The position numbers and the translations under genes are program-made. The notes beneath the pieces are model-generated. The model was not told the origin of the DNA. It did not search any database and saw nothing but the letters and a program-made list of their open reading frames with translations. This document shows, in pieces, positions 8,390-17,009 of a DNA stretch of 64,000 nt (its first letter is position 1; each line of letters begins with the position of its first letter). Source of the stretch: Streptomyces sp. ISL-10 (GTDB lineage: Bacteria; Actinomycetota; Actinomycetes; Streptomycetales; Streptomycetaceae); NCBI RefSeq assembly GCF_018614575.1, contig NZ_JAGGOJ010000026.1, positions 57,608 through 121,607 on the forward strand. Direction: 5' to 3'.

Positions 8390-9100
8390 TTACTGACGGG
8401 CCGCTGAGAGCCGGCCGTCGAAGGTGATGTCGAAGGCGTTCAACGCGGTCTTCCAGCGCATGGTCCAGCGGGCCTGGCCCTTGCCGGTGGGATCGAGCGA
8501 CATGATGGCCATGTAGACACACTTCAGGGCGGCCTGCTCGTTCGGGAAGTGGCCGCGGGCCTTGACCGCCCGCCGGATGCGCGCGTTGACCGACTCGATC
8601 GCGTTGGTGGTGCAGACGATCCGGCGGATCTCGGTGTCGAACCTCAGGAACGGAGTGAACTCCTCCGACGCGTTCTCCCACAGTTTCACGATCGCCGGAT
8701 ACTTCCTGCCCCAGGCGTCGGCGAACTCGGCGAACCGTTCGAGGGCGGCCTCCTCGGTCGGGGCCGTATGGACGGGCTTGAGGAGTTTGGCGATCTTGTC
8801 CCAGTCCTGGCGGGCGGCATAGCGGAAGGAGTTTCTCAGCAGGTGCACCACGCAGGTCTGCACGATCGTCTTCGGCCAGACCGTCTCCACTGCCTCGGGC
8901 AGGCCCTTGAGCCCGTCGCAGACCAGCATCAGCACGTCTTGGACGCCGCGGTTCTTGATTTCGGTGAGGATGTGCAGCCAGTGCTTGGCACCTTCGCCGC
9001 CGTCGCCCGCCCACAGCCCAAGAATCTCTCGCCGGCCTTCGACCGTGACGGCCAGCGCCACGTAGATGGGCCGGTTGGCGACCGCGCCGTCGCGGATCTT
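8390..9100 (-). pseudogene. IS256-family (mutator) transposase, C-terminal part, split by ISL3
   Basis: This is the second half of an IS256-type transposase: GAVANRPIYVALAVTVEGRR, then the second catalytic Asp in DVLMLVCDGLKGLPEA, and the Glu in TNAIESVNARIRRAVKARGH. It ends at TAA 8392-8390 with SAARQ. The frame continues exactly into the N-terminal half at 10807 and beyond if the ISL3 element and one copy of its target duplication are removed, giving FIDAIHVKIRDGAVANR across the join. The element's outer end is probably at about 8350 (sequence GGGTCTGTCAAACGAGC). Confidence 0.85.
9093..9100. repeat. 8-bp target-site duplication, left copy
   Basis: CGGATCTT directly precedes the left end of the ISL3 element; the identical octamer follows the right end at 10799-10806. 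An 8-bp duplication is the usual length for ISL3-family insertion. Confidence 0.95.
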
Positions 9101-10798
9101 GGTTCTGTCGACGATCTTGTGATGCGGACGGTCGAGCGGGTCGTGTCGACTGTTCGCGATCATGCATCGCGTGCTCTTGTGATGTGCTTTTGGAGCTGTT
9201 TCCGCACCTGTCCGCGTTGCTGATCGAGGAGGTCGAGCGGCGGCCGGACAAGGTGGTTCTGAGGACGCGGGCGCGAGCGACGACCGTGGCCTGCCGGTGC
9301 GGCAAAGGCTCGGCACGGGTGCACGGCCGGTATGTACGCCGGCTGCGTGATGTCGCCGTGGGCGGGCTCGGAGTCGTGATCGAGTTATGCATTCGCCGCT
9401 TCCGCTGTGAGAATCCCGCCTGCTCGGCGGTGACGTTCGCCGAGCAGATCGAGGGACTGACCACCCCGCACAGCCGCCATACCCCGCTGCTGCGTGGGGT
9501 GTTGACGCAGATCGGCCTGGCCCTGGCCGGCCGGGCAGGAGCCCGCCTGGCGGCAGCGGTCGGCATCTGCGTGGGCAGGGACATGCTGCTGCGGCTGGTC
9601 AGGGCCTTGCCCGAGCCCGATGTCGGCCACGTGGAAGTGCTGGGCGTGGACGACTTCGCCTTCCGCAAGGGACGCCATTACGGCACGGTCCTGATCGACA
9701 TGGCCACCCACCGTCCGCTTCATCTCTTCGACGGCCGCGAGGGCGAGGACCTGGCCGCCTGGCTGCGCGACCACCCTGAGGTGAAGGTCATCTGCCGGGA
9801 CCGCTCGAGTGGTTACGGCGAGGGTGCACGGATCGGGGCGCCCCAGGCCGAGCAGGTCGCCGACCGCTATCACCTGTGGGCCAACCTCGGCCAGGCCGTC
9901 GAGAAGGCAGTCAACGCCCATCGCTCCCGCCTGACCGAGCCGCCTCCCGGCGACGCCGGCACCCTCGGAGCACCGGAGGCGGAGCCAGAGGTGGTCCAGC
10001 CACCGCGGGAGCCAAAGATCGTGACCCGGCTGCGTGAGCAGCATGCCGTCGCCCATGAGCTGTGGGCGCAAGGGATGTCGAAGGCGGCGATCGGCCGGAA
10101 ACTCGGGCTGCACCAGGCCACCGTCCGCAAGCTGGTCGACGCCCGTTCCGCCGACGATGTCGTCGCCAAGAGCCTCCAGCGAGCGCACATCGTCGACCCG
10201 TACATCGGCTACCTGCACCGACGCTGGAACGAAGGTGCCAGAAACGCCGCACAGCTCCACCGCGAGATCCAGGAACTCGGCTATCCCGGAGGAGAGTTGG
10301 CCGTCCAACGTCACCTGCGGCGCTACCGAACCGGGCGCGGACACGCACCCGTCCCGGGGCCCAAGCCTCCCTCGGTCCGCGAGGTCACCTCGTGGATCAT
10401 GACCCACCCCGAACACCTCAGCGACGAGAACGCCGACAAGCTGCACCGCCTACGCGAACGCGATACGGACCTGGACCGGCTCACCCTGCACGTCAGGAGG
10501 TTCGCCGCCATGATGACCGGACGCCACGGCGACCGCCTCGAGGACTGGATCACAGGAGCCGAACAGGACACTCTGGCCCCGCTGGCGTCCTTCGCCCGCA
10601 ACCTCCGCCGTGATCTCGACGCCGTCCGCAACGGCCTGTCCCTGCCCTACAGTTCTGGCGCCGTCGAGGGCAACATCAACCGGCTGAAGATGCTCAAACG
10701 CCAGATGTTCGGCCGGGCGGGCCTCGATCTCCTTCGCAAACGCGTCCTGCTCGCACGATGAGCCGGACCCTCCAGATCACAAGATCGTCGACAGAACC
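9101..10798 (+). mobile_element. ISL3-family insertion sequence, complete (1698 bp)
   Basis: The element begins GGTTCTGTCGACGATC and ends with the perfect inverted complement; the match is 23 bp (9101-9123 and 10776-10798). It is flanked by 8-bp direct repeats CGGATCTT. It carries one intact transposase gene on the plus strand and lies inside, and antisense to, an IS256-family transposase gene. Perfect ends, an exact duplication and an open transposase frame show recent insertion in an element that may still be active. Confidence 0.95.
9184..10761 (+). CDS. ISL3-family transposase
   Basis: A 525-residue transposase starting at GTG. The N-terminus has the zinc-binding pattern of the family (ACRCGKGSARVHG and FRCENPACSAVTF). 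The DDE catalytic core follows: LGVDDFAFRKGRHYGTVLID (first Asp), VICRDRSSGYGEGARIG with QVADRYHLWANL (second Asp region) and SSGAVEGNINRLKMLKRQM (Glu). A helix-turn-helix insert occurs midway (GMSKAAIGRKLGLHQATVRK). Length and motif order are those of a full-length enzyme. It mobilises the surrounding element; no passenger gene is present. Confidence 0.95.
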   Translation: MLLELFPHLSALLIEEVERRPDKVVLRTRARATTVACRCGKGSARVHGRYVRRLRDVAVGGLGVVIELCIRRFRCENPACSAVTFAEQIEGLTTPHSRHTPLLRGVLTQIGLALAGRAGARLAAAVGICVGRDMLLRLVRALPEPDVGHVEVLGVDDFAFRKGRHYGTVLIDMATHRPLHLFDGREGEDLAAWLRDHPEVKVICRDRSSGYGEGARIGAPQAEQVADRYHLWANLGQAVEKAVNAHRSRLTEPPPGDAGTLGAPEAEPEVVQPPREPKIVTRLREQHAVAHELWAQGMSKAAIGRKLGLHQATVRKLVDARSADDVVAKSLQRAHIVDPYIGYLHRRWNEGARNAAQLHREIQELGYPGGELAVQRHLRRYRTGRGHAPVPGPKPPSVREVTSWIMTHPEHLSDENADKLHRLRERDTDLDRLTLHVRRFAAMMTGRHGDRLEDWITGAEQDTLAPLASFARNLRRDLDAVRNGLSLPYSSGAVEGNINRLKMLKRQMFGRAGLDLLRKRVLLAR

Positions 10799-10806
10799 CG
10801 GATCTT
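10799..10806. repeat. 8-bp target-site duplication, right copy
   Basis: CGGATCTT immediately follows the right inverted repeat of the ISL3 element and matches the copy at 9093-9100. Confidence 0.95.
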
Positions 10807-11247
10807 CACGTGAATGGCGTCGATGAAGACCACGGGATATACGACGTCGAGAGGCCGGTTCTGCCATTCGGCCATGCCCTCGAGGACTGTGTCGGTAATC
10901 GTGGAGATGGTCTGCCGGGACACCTCGGCGCCATAGACCTCCGCGAGATGGGCCTGGACCTCACCGGTGGTCAGGCCCTTCGCGGCAAGCGAGATGACCA
11001 TCTCGTCGACACCGGTCAGGCGCTTCTGCCGCTTCTTGACGATCTTCGGTTCGAAGGAGCCGTCCCGGTCGCGGGGCACGGCTGTCTCCACCGGCCCGAC
11101 CTCGGTCAGGACCGTCTTGGAGCGTTTGCCGTTGCGGGAGTTGCCGCCGTCCTTCCCCGCGGGATCGTGCTTGTCATAGCCGAGATGGTCGGCGATCTCG
11201 CCCTCCAGGGCGGACTCCAGCAGCCGCTTGGTCAGCTGCCAACGGGC
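10799..11247 (-). pseudogene. IS256-family transposase, N-terminal part, split by ISL3 and truncated at its 5' end
   Basis: The minus strand reads WQLTKRLLESALEGEIADHL, GYDKHDPAGKDGGNSRNGKR, VPRDRDGSFEPKIVKK and VYPVVFIDAIHVKIR, the N-terminal half of an IS256/mutator transposase including the first catalytic Asp (FIDAIH). The family's first ~40 residues are missing: resemblance starts abruptly at about 11247, where the sequence passes into the damaged 3' end of an amidohydrolase gene. A deletion therefore removed the start of the transposase and the end of the neighbour. Even without the ISL3 insertion this copy would be dead. Confidence 0.85.
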
Positions 11248-11249
11248 CG

Positions 11250-12202
11250 CGCTACCGCGAACTGCGCGAGTGGGGCCTCCAGACCCGGCCCGCCTCGACC
11301 GCGATGAGGTCAACCGGGTCTCGCCGATCCCGCGTCCATCGGCAACCCGAATCCGCCCCCTGGCAGCGCCCCGAGCCGCGCCAGTCGGGGCTGGCCGCCG
11401 GGCAGACGCGGATGCCCCGGGCGGCGATCTCGCCTGCGACGTCGTCGACGAGCCGGAACCCGTCCCGGTCGATCCAGGTGCAGTGTTCGATCGTGCTCAC
11501 CCCGGCCGCCACTGCCGCGATGATGCCTTCGGTGCCGTGCGCGTGCGCTGCCACCGGCAGTCCGGCCGCGGGCCGCCTCCTCCACGACGACCCGCAGCTC
11601 CGCGCCGTGAACTGGGGTGCCCAGATCGGCGGGCCTGCCTTGGTGATCCCGCCGCCGGTGGCCATCACCTTGACGAGGTCGACGCCCCGCTCCACGTTGC
11701 GGCGGACCAGCTCCCGGATGGCGTCCTCGCCGGAGACCTCCCCGCCCAGGAACCAGAAGTGTCCGCCCGGTCCCGTCAGCGGGGTGCCGGCCGCCAGGAC
11801 GCGGGGACCGCGCAGCCGGCCGGCCGCGACGGCGTCGCGGAACGCGGTCACCAGTCCGTTCCGGTCGCCCAGGTCCCGCACGGTGGTGACGCCCGCGTCC
11901 AGCAGGCCGAGCGCCCGTTCCGCGATGCCTTTGGCCACGGACGCGTCGTCCGCCTCGCACAGCGCGGTGACCGGGTCGGGTCCCGCGTCCAGGGCGAGGT
12001 GGACGTGCGCGTCGACGAGCCCCGGCAGCAGCGTGCCGTCCGGGTGGTCGTGGCGGGCGGCGCCCGCGGGGGCGCGGGACTCCACCTCGCGGCGCGGCCC
12101 GGCGTCCGTGATGACGCCGCCGCGGACCAGTACCGCGCCGTCCGCCAGCAGGCGGCCGTGCGGCCCGGTCACCACGCGCCCGGCCGTGATCAGGGTGTCC
12201 AT
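11250..12202 (-). pseudogene. Metal-dependent amidohydrolase, 3'-truncated with internal shifts
   Basis: The ATG at 12202 follows a GAGGAG binding site. The protein begins MDTLITAGRVVTGPHGR and has the amidohydrolase metal motif LLPGLVDAHVHLALD (HxH), then GVTTVRDLGDRNG, VKVMATGGGITK and GLPVAAHAHGTEGI. Between about 11625 and 11584 the frame slips and returns: ELRVVVEEAARG is in another frame. Resemblance to the family ends near ASPDWRG (about 11370), before the last catalytic Asp region, at the join with the truncated IS256 gene. It would have hydrolysed an amide, ester or imide bond; the substrate cannot be told. Confidence 0.75.
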
Positions 12203-12215
12203 CGGTACTCCTCGT

Positions 12216-12350
12216 TCAGGAATGCGCGGCCAGGACTTCGGAGAGCCGGGTCAACTGGCGTACGTCGTCTTCCAGTCCGCCGATGCCCCCTTCGGGCAGG
12301 GCGACCGGGACCGCCTGCGACGGCGTGTCTTTGCCTGAGGCGTACGCCCG
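12216..12350 (-). pseudogene. 3' end of an unknown gene upstream of the amidohydrolase
   Basis: A short coding-like stretch ends with GIGGLEDDVRQLTRLSEVLA followed by a stop at 12216, 13 nt before the amidohydrolase ATG, as in an operon. Further 5' the frame loses its codon bias by about 12350, so only a C-terminal stub seems to remain. Not recognised. Confidence 0.3.
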
Positions 12351-12480
12351 CCGCCCGGTCCGCAGATGGCGCGCCGACCCTGTGGGTGGGCGCGGCGCTC
12401 CAGGCCGGGGGGCGCTGCGGTGCCGCGACGCGTGAGGCTCATCGGGCGCCGTCAGGCGACGAGCGTCGTGCGATCGGTCG

Positions 12481-14004
12481 TCAGGGCCGTTGCCCGGCCG
12501 GGTCCGTCTCCCGGCGGAAGGGGAGGTCGGCCGGGGGCGGTCCGAGGGTGGTGGTGCCCGGTGCCGCGCGACGGGCGAGGCCGGTGCGGTAGACGGCGAG
12601 CGCCTCCTCGGTGCGGCCTGTCCGGTGCAGCAGATCACCCAGCAGACGGCTGACGTCCGCGAGGTCCCCTGCCGCGCCGGAGCGTTCCAGCAGGGACAGC
12701 GCCGTGCGGTAGTGGCTCTCGGCCCGGGCGACTGCCGCGGTGTCCCGCGCCTGAGTGGACTCCCCGTCCCCGGTGGCCGCTTTGGCCGCCTCGTGCGTCG
12801 CCGTTTGGCGGTCCCGCGCGGACCCCGTGCCGGCCTTGCGTGCCGACTCCTCCGCGATCCGGCCGAGAAGGCGGTGGGCGGCGGCGGAGTGCACGGTCCC
12901 GCGTTCCGGGGTGAGCTGGTCGAGAAGGCTCAGCAGCAGGGCGGCGGCCTCGTCGCCCTTGCCGATCCGGTGCAGCACGTCGGCGAGTTCCACCTCGACC
13001 TGAGCGGTGTAGAGCGTCGCCCGGCGTTGGACGAGGATGCCACGGGCTGTGCGCAATTCGCGTTCGGCTGCGTCCAGTTGGCCGTTCTGGGCATGGAGGT
13101 AGCCGCGCATCCAGTGGCAGTGCGCCAGTTCCGTGCGTGTCTGCAGCTGCTGGTAGAGCTGGGCGGCCTTGGCCAGGGAGGAGTCCGCCTCGGCGATACG
13201 GCCCTCGGACAGCAGGGTGCGCGCGACCGAGCGGTGCATCCGGGCCAGCAGGCCCGCGTCCTGCACCTGCGGGGCCAGGGCCAGGGCGAGTTCGGCGGCG
13301 TGGGCGGCGCGGGAGTGGGCGCCCATGTCCAGGTACGGCGCCGTGACCGCGGCGTAGAGGAGCATCAGGGCGTCCGGGTCGTGCAGCCCGGCCGCATTGA
13401 GCTCGTCGATCGCCGATTCCAGCAGGTAGCAGGCGTACCGGATCTCGCCCGAGAGGAGGTGCGCCACGGCCCGGCCCCGGACGACCGGGGCGCGCCGGGG
13501 CAAGGGCGCCCCGCTTGCGAGGAGCAGGGCGTCGGCCGCGTCGTAGTGCGCCAGAGCCTCGTCGAGGGCCCCGGTGTCGAGCGCGCACTGGCCGAGGCCC
13601 AGCAGGGCGGATACGCGTTCGTCCACGAGATCGTTCCGCTCGGCCTCCACGAGCACGTCGCGGAAGACGCAGGCGGCTTCCTCGGCCGTGCGGGTGGCGA
13701 GCGTGTGGGCGGCCTCGGTCAGTTGGAGGCGCATAGCCGTGGAGAGGTGGGCGGGACGCCCGGTGAGCAGTTCGTCGGTGGTGACGCCGAGGCGCTCGGC
13801 GAGGTGGCGCAGCGCCGCCTCGGAGGGGTGGGCGCGGCCGGCCTCCAGGGTCGAGACGTATGCGGCGGTGTAGGCGGGTTCCGCGAGCCTGCGCTGGGTG
13901 AGGCCGCGCTCGGCGCGCAGCCGTTGGATGCGCTCGCCGATCGCACGGGCCTGGGGGGTAGGGGCGGACGTCTCCCGCGCGGGGCCGCTCTTGTCCTTCG
14001 CCAC
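12481..14004 (-). CDS. XRE-family regulator with C-terminal TPR repeats
   Basis: The GTG at 14004 is preceded by GGAAGG at good spacing; a longer frame upstream lacks codon bias. Residues about 17-75 form an XRE helix-turn-helix (IGERIQRLRAERGLTQRRLA, AAYVSTLEAGRAHPSEAALR, LAERLGVTTDELLTGRP). The remaining ~430 residues are TPR repeats (ALGLGQCALDTGALDEALAH, RTLLSEGRIAEADSSLAKAA, LGDLLHRTGRTEEALAVYRT). This is the plan of actinobacterial regulators that sense a small peptide or ligand through the TPR domain. The stop lies close to the broken amidohydrolase stub. The divergent M64 peptidase gene starts about 220 bp away, so the regulator may control it or itself. Confidence 0.85.
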   Translation of the reverse strand: MAKDKSGPARETSAPTPQARAIGERIQRLRAERGLTQRRLAEPAYTAAYVSTLEAGRAHPSEAALRHLAERLGVTTDELLTGRPAHLSTAMRLQLTEAAHTLATRTAEEAACVFRDVLVEAERNDLVDERVSALLGLGQCALDTGALDEALAHYDAADALLLASGAPLPRRAPVVRGRAVAHLLSGEIRYACYLLESAIDELNAAGLHDPDALMLLYAAVTAPYLDMGAHSRAAHAAELALALAPQVQDAGLLARMHRSVARTLLSEGRIAEADSSLAKAAQLYQQLQTRTELAHCHWMRGYLHAQNGQLDAAERELRTARGILVQRRATLYTAQVEVELADVLHRIGKGDEAAALLLSLLDQLTPERGTVHSAAAHRLLGRIAEESARKAGTGSARDRQTATHEAAKAATGDGESTQARDTAAVARAESHYRTALSLLERSGAAGDLADVSRLLGDLLHRTGRTEEALAVYRTGLARRAAPGTTTLGPPPADLPFRRETDPAGQRP

Positions 14005-14225
14005 TGTGGCTGCCTTCCGGTCGCCGCGTCCTCGGCGGTGAGGTCCCGTCCGCCTGGGATGTCCGTTCCTGAGCCGCAAGTCTGCCCGCCCGTGGGCCTC
14101 TTGTGGAGACCAGCCGGAAGACCCTATGTTGTGCCGCAAGTTAAGCATATTTACATCCCTGTTTAACTCCTGCTCGTCACGTACCTGCCCGCCGCCGTAT
14201 CCCCTCCCCGTTCGGAGAACGACAC

Positions 14226-15583
14226 ATGCGCATGTCCGCTCGAGCCGGCAAGGTCATCGTCGCCGGCGCCCTCGTCACCGCGGCTGCCGTCTCCCCGGCC
14301 GCGGCCGGCACGGAGTCGGCAGCCGGCGTCGCGGCCCCCGCCCCGTCCGGTGCTCCGTCCGTGCGGTCGAGTACTTCCCGGAGTCGGGAGCCGAGGGCGC
14401 GTACACGCAGGTGTCCCCCAACGCCCCTCAGCGCATAGCCAAGGCCCGGCGCGGCCTGACGGCCGCGGAGACCACCGCGGACGGCACGGTCCGCGCACTG
14501 GCCCGGACCGGCCACGTGGACGACCGCCTCGACGTGGTGATCGTCGGCGACGGCTACACCGCGGACCGGCAGGGCGACTTCCGAGAGGACGCGGCGGCAC
14601 GGTGGGCGGACGTCATGGCCATCGAGCCGTACAGGAGCTACCAGGGCCTGTTCAACGTGTGGACCGTCGACGCGGTCTCCAACGAGTCCGGGATCTCCGG
14701 CGAGAACGGACCCTCCGACGTGCGGGACACCGCGTTGGCGTCCTACTTCTGGTGCGCCTCCACCGAGCGCCTGATCTGCACCGACCTCGACAAGGCCGAG
14801 AGCTACGCGGCCAAGGCGCCCGACGCCGACCTTGTGATCGTCGTCGCCAACTCCGCCAAGTACGGCGGCGCCGGCTACTTCGACCTCTCCAACTCCCTCG
14901 GCTACACGGGCCTTTCCACCCTCTCCTCCGACAACGCCCAGTCGAGCCTCATCGCGGCACACGAGATCGCGCACTCGGTCGGCCTGCTGGCTGACGAGTA
15001 CACGTATCCCGGATACGCCAGCTGGCCGGACGCCGAACCCGCGGAGGCCAACGCCACCGTCCACGACGAGACGCAGCTGCGCGAGAAGCGGGCCAAGTGG
15101 TACCGGTGGCTGGGCGAGGCCGACCCGTCGGGCGGCACGGTCGGGACGTACGAGGGCTCCTACTACCACCCGCTCGGGATCTACCGCCCCACCGAGAACT
15201 CGATCATGCGCGCGCTGAACACGAGCCACTTCAACCTTCCGGGACGCGAAGCCATGATCGCCGGCTTCTACCGCGAGGCGAACCTGCTGACCGAGCTGAC
15301 GCCGACCGCCGAGCCGGTGCGCCGCGGCACTGCACTGCGGGTGTCGCTCGCCGCTCTGACCGGGGACGGCCTGTCAGCGGTACGGCTACGGTGGTACGTG
15401 GACGGCGTGGAGGTCCGCAAGGCCGCCGGCAGGACCCACGTCGTGGCGGCCCAGCTCGGCGTCCGCCCCGACGGCCGGGCCCACACCGTGACGGCGAAGG
15501 CCACCGACGCCACGGCGGCCGTCCGCGACCCGCGGACGGCCGAGGCGACGTCCACGAGCGTCAGCTGGACCGTCCGCGGGTGA
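14226..15583 (+). pseudogene. Secreted M64-family metallopeptidase, frameshift after the signal peptide
   Basis: ATG 14226 (with a second ATG two codons on) follows GGAGAACGAC and encodes a clear signal peptide, KVIVAGALVTAAAVSPAAAG. The rest of the enzyme reads in another frame from about 14365: AVEYFPESGAEGAYTQ, LDVVIVGDGYTADRQGDFRE, and the zinc site AAHEIAHSVGLLADEY (HExxH plus a downstream Glu) of M64 (IgA-peptidase-like) enzymes. The tail is a beta-rich ~100-residue domain. A one-base change near 14355-14367 (GTGCGGTCGAG) separates export signal from enzyme. Catalytic residues are otherwise intact, so this is a very young pseudogene or a sequencing error. Confidence 0.75.
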
Positions 15584-16060
15584 GGCGCCTCACCGCGACG
15601 CGAGCCGCCGCCGGCATGCCCATGGGCCGCACCGGCGGCGGCGCGGTGCATCACCCACCCGTCCTGGGTGCCTGCCGTGCTGAGCGCGCCGCGTTTGACG
15701 CTTTCAGTGACCGGAGTGTGAGCGACCACCCGCGCGTAGAACTTGTCCACTGCGTCGTCGATGCTGCGGATGAAACCTGACTCGGCGCTGCCGCGTGTCA
15801 CGCCCATGCGGCGTTCGTGCCGGCCGCTTCCTGCTGACGTTTGTGACTTCGAGCGATGGGTGGCCAGGGGCGTTCGGATCCGCCCTTGTCAGCCCTCCGT
15901 GACGATTCACAGCTGGCCATTGTGTCGACCGATAGTTGGTCATCGGGGATCTGAACTGCATGACCGAGTCTGATTCGGGAGACCGCGCTGCTGTGCGGCG
16001 CGGGGGCGAAGGGATGCCGTCCTCGCTCCGGCTCAGGTCACTGGATTCCGGTGGCTCTGA
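15584..16060. other. Intergenic stretch with a coding-like remnant
   Basis: No intact gene is seen. On the minus strand at about 15807-15655 there is a short run with coding-like third-position bias (ESGFIRSIDDAVDKFYARVV), probably a scrap of a lost gene. The rest, 15810-16060, shows no frame with consistent bias and no clear hairpin. Confidence 0.4.
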
Positions 16061-16999
16061 TCACCATGCGCTGATGACCGGCGCGTCGGGCTCGTGCTGC
16101 CGCCAGGCCGCGTTGAGGCGCGCGAGCCGGTCCGCGGCGGCGATGCCGCGCAGGGACGCCACCTTGCCGTCGCATATTTCGAACGCCACGGCGCCCACGA
16201 TCCGGTCCTTGATCACGGCGAGGACGGCCGGGGAGCCGTTGACCAGCGCGATATGGATCGCGGGGGAGCCGCCGGCCAGCCGCCGCTTCGCCGGCGTGGG
16301 CTTGAAGCCGGCCCGTACGTAGGAGGCGACGCGCTCGCGCGTGTTGTACCGCAGCAGCCGCCTGGCCAGTCCGGCGCCGTCCGAGACCGCGGTCGCGTCG
16401 GCGGTGAGCAGCGCCACCAGCCGTTCGGTGCGTCCCGACGTGGCGGCGGCGAGGAACTCCTCTACGATCCGGCGCGCGGACGCGGGGTCCACCTCGTCGC
16501 CGCCGCGGCGCTTGGCGGCGACCCGGCGTCGGGCCCGGTGGACATGCTGCTGGCTCGCGGACTCGGTGATGTCGAGGATCCCGGCGATCTCGGTGTGAGG
16601 GTACGAGAAGGCCTCGCGCAGGACGTAAGCGGCCCGCTCGACCGGCGAGAGGCGCTCCATGAGGGTCAGTACAGCCAAGGACACCGATTCGCGCTGCTCG
16701 AAGGTATCGGCAGGGCCGAGCATCGGGTCGCCCTCGAGGAGTGGCTCGGGCAGCCAGTCTCCGACAGCGCGCTCATGGCGCGCCTGCGCCGAGCGGAGCC
16801 GGTCGAGGCAGAGATTGGTGACGACCTTGGTCAGCCACGCCTCCGGCACCTCGATACGTTCCCGGTCCGCGGCCTGCCAGCGCAGGAACGCGTCCTGCAC
16901 GGCGTCCTCGGCGTCGGCCGCCGAGCCGAGCAGCCGGTACGCGAGCGAGGCCAGCCGGCCACGGCTGGCCTCGAATCGATCGATGGAGACGCTGTCCAT
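16061..16999 (-). CDS. ECF sigma factor of the ECF41/SigJ type with SnoaL-like C-terminal domain
   Basis: A 312-residue sigma factor starting at ATG 16999. Region 2 is FEASRGRLASLAYRLLGSAA and DAEDAVQDAFLRWQAADR; region 4 is LSPVERAAYVLREAFSYPHT and EIAGILDITESASQQHVHRA. After residue ~190 a SnoaL/NTF2-like domain follows, as in ECF41 factors, which lack an anti-sigma partner and use this extension to regulate themselves. It lies 10 nt downstream of an FAD-dependent oxidoreductase, the kind of small enzyme gene (carboxymuconolactone decarboxylase, oxidoreductase or epimerase) that ECF41 factors usually accompany and activate. Confidence 0.9.
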   Translation of the reverse strand: MDSVSIDRFEASRGRLASLAYRLLGSAADAEDAVQDAFLRWQAADRERIEVPEAWLTKVVTNLCLDRLRSAQARHERAVGDWLPEPLLEGDPMLGPADTFEQRESVSLAVLTLMERLSPVERAAYVLREAFSYPHTEIAGILDITESASQQHVHRARRRVAAKRRGGDEVDPASARRIVEEFLAAATSGRTERLVALLTADATAVSDGAGLARRLLRYNTRERVASYVRAGFKPTPAKRRLAGGSPAIHIALVNGSPAVLAVIKDRIVGAVAFEICDGKVASLRGIAAADRLARLNAAWRQHEPDAPVISAW

Positions 17000-17009
17000 G
17001 CGGAACAGG

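Noticed and set aside
11228..12592. A 454-codon plus-strand frame
   Set aside because: It is antisense to the amidohydrolase pseudogene, Arg/Pro-rich and without a domain.
12490..14166. A 558-codon plus-strand frame
   Set aside because: It is antisense to the XRE/TPR regulator, which has domain support and a good start site.
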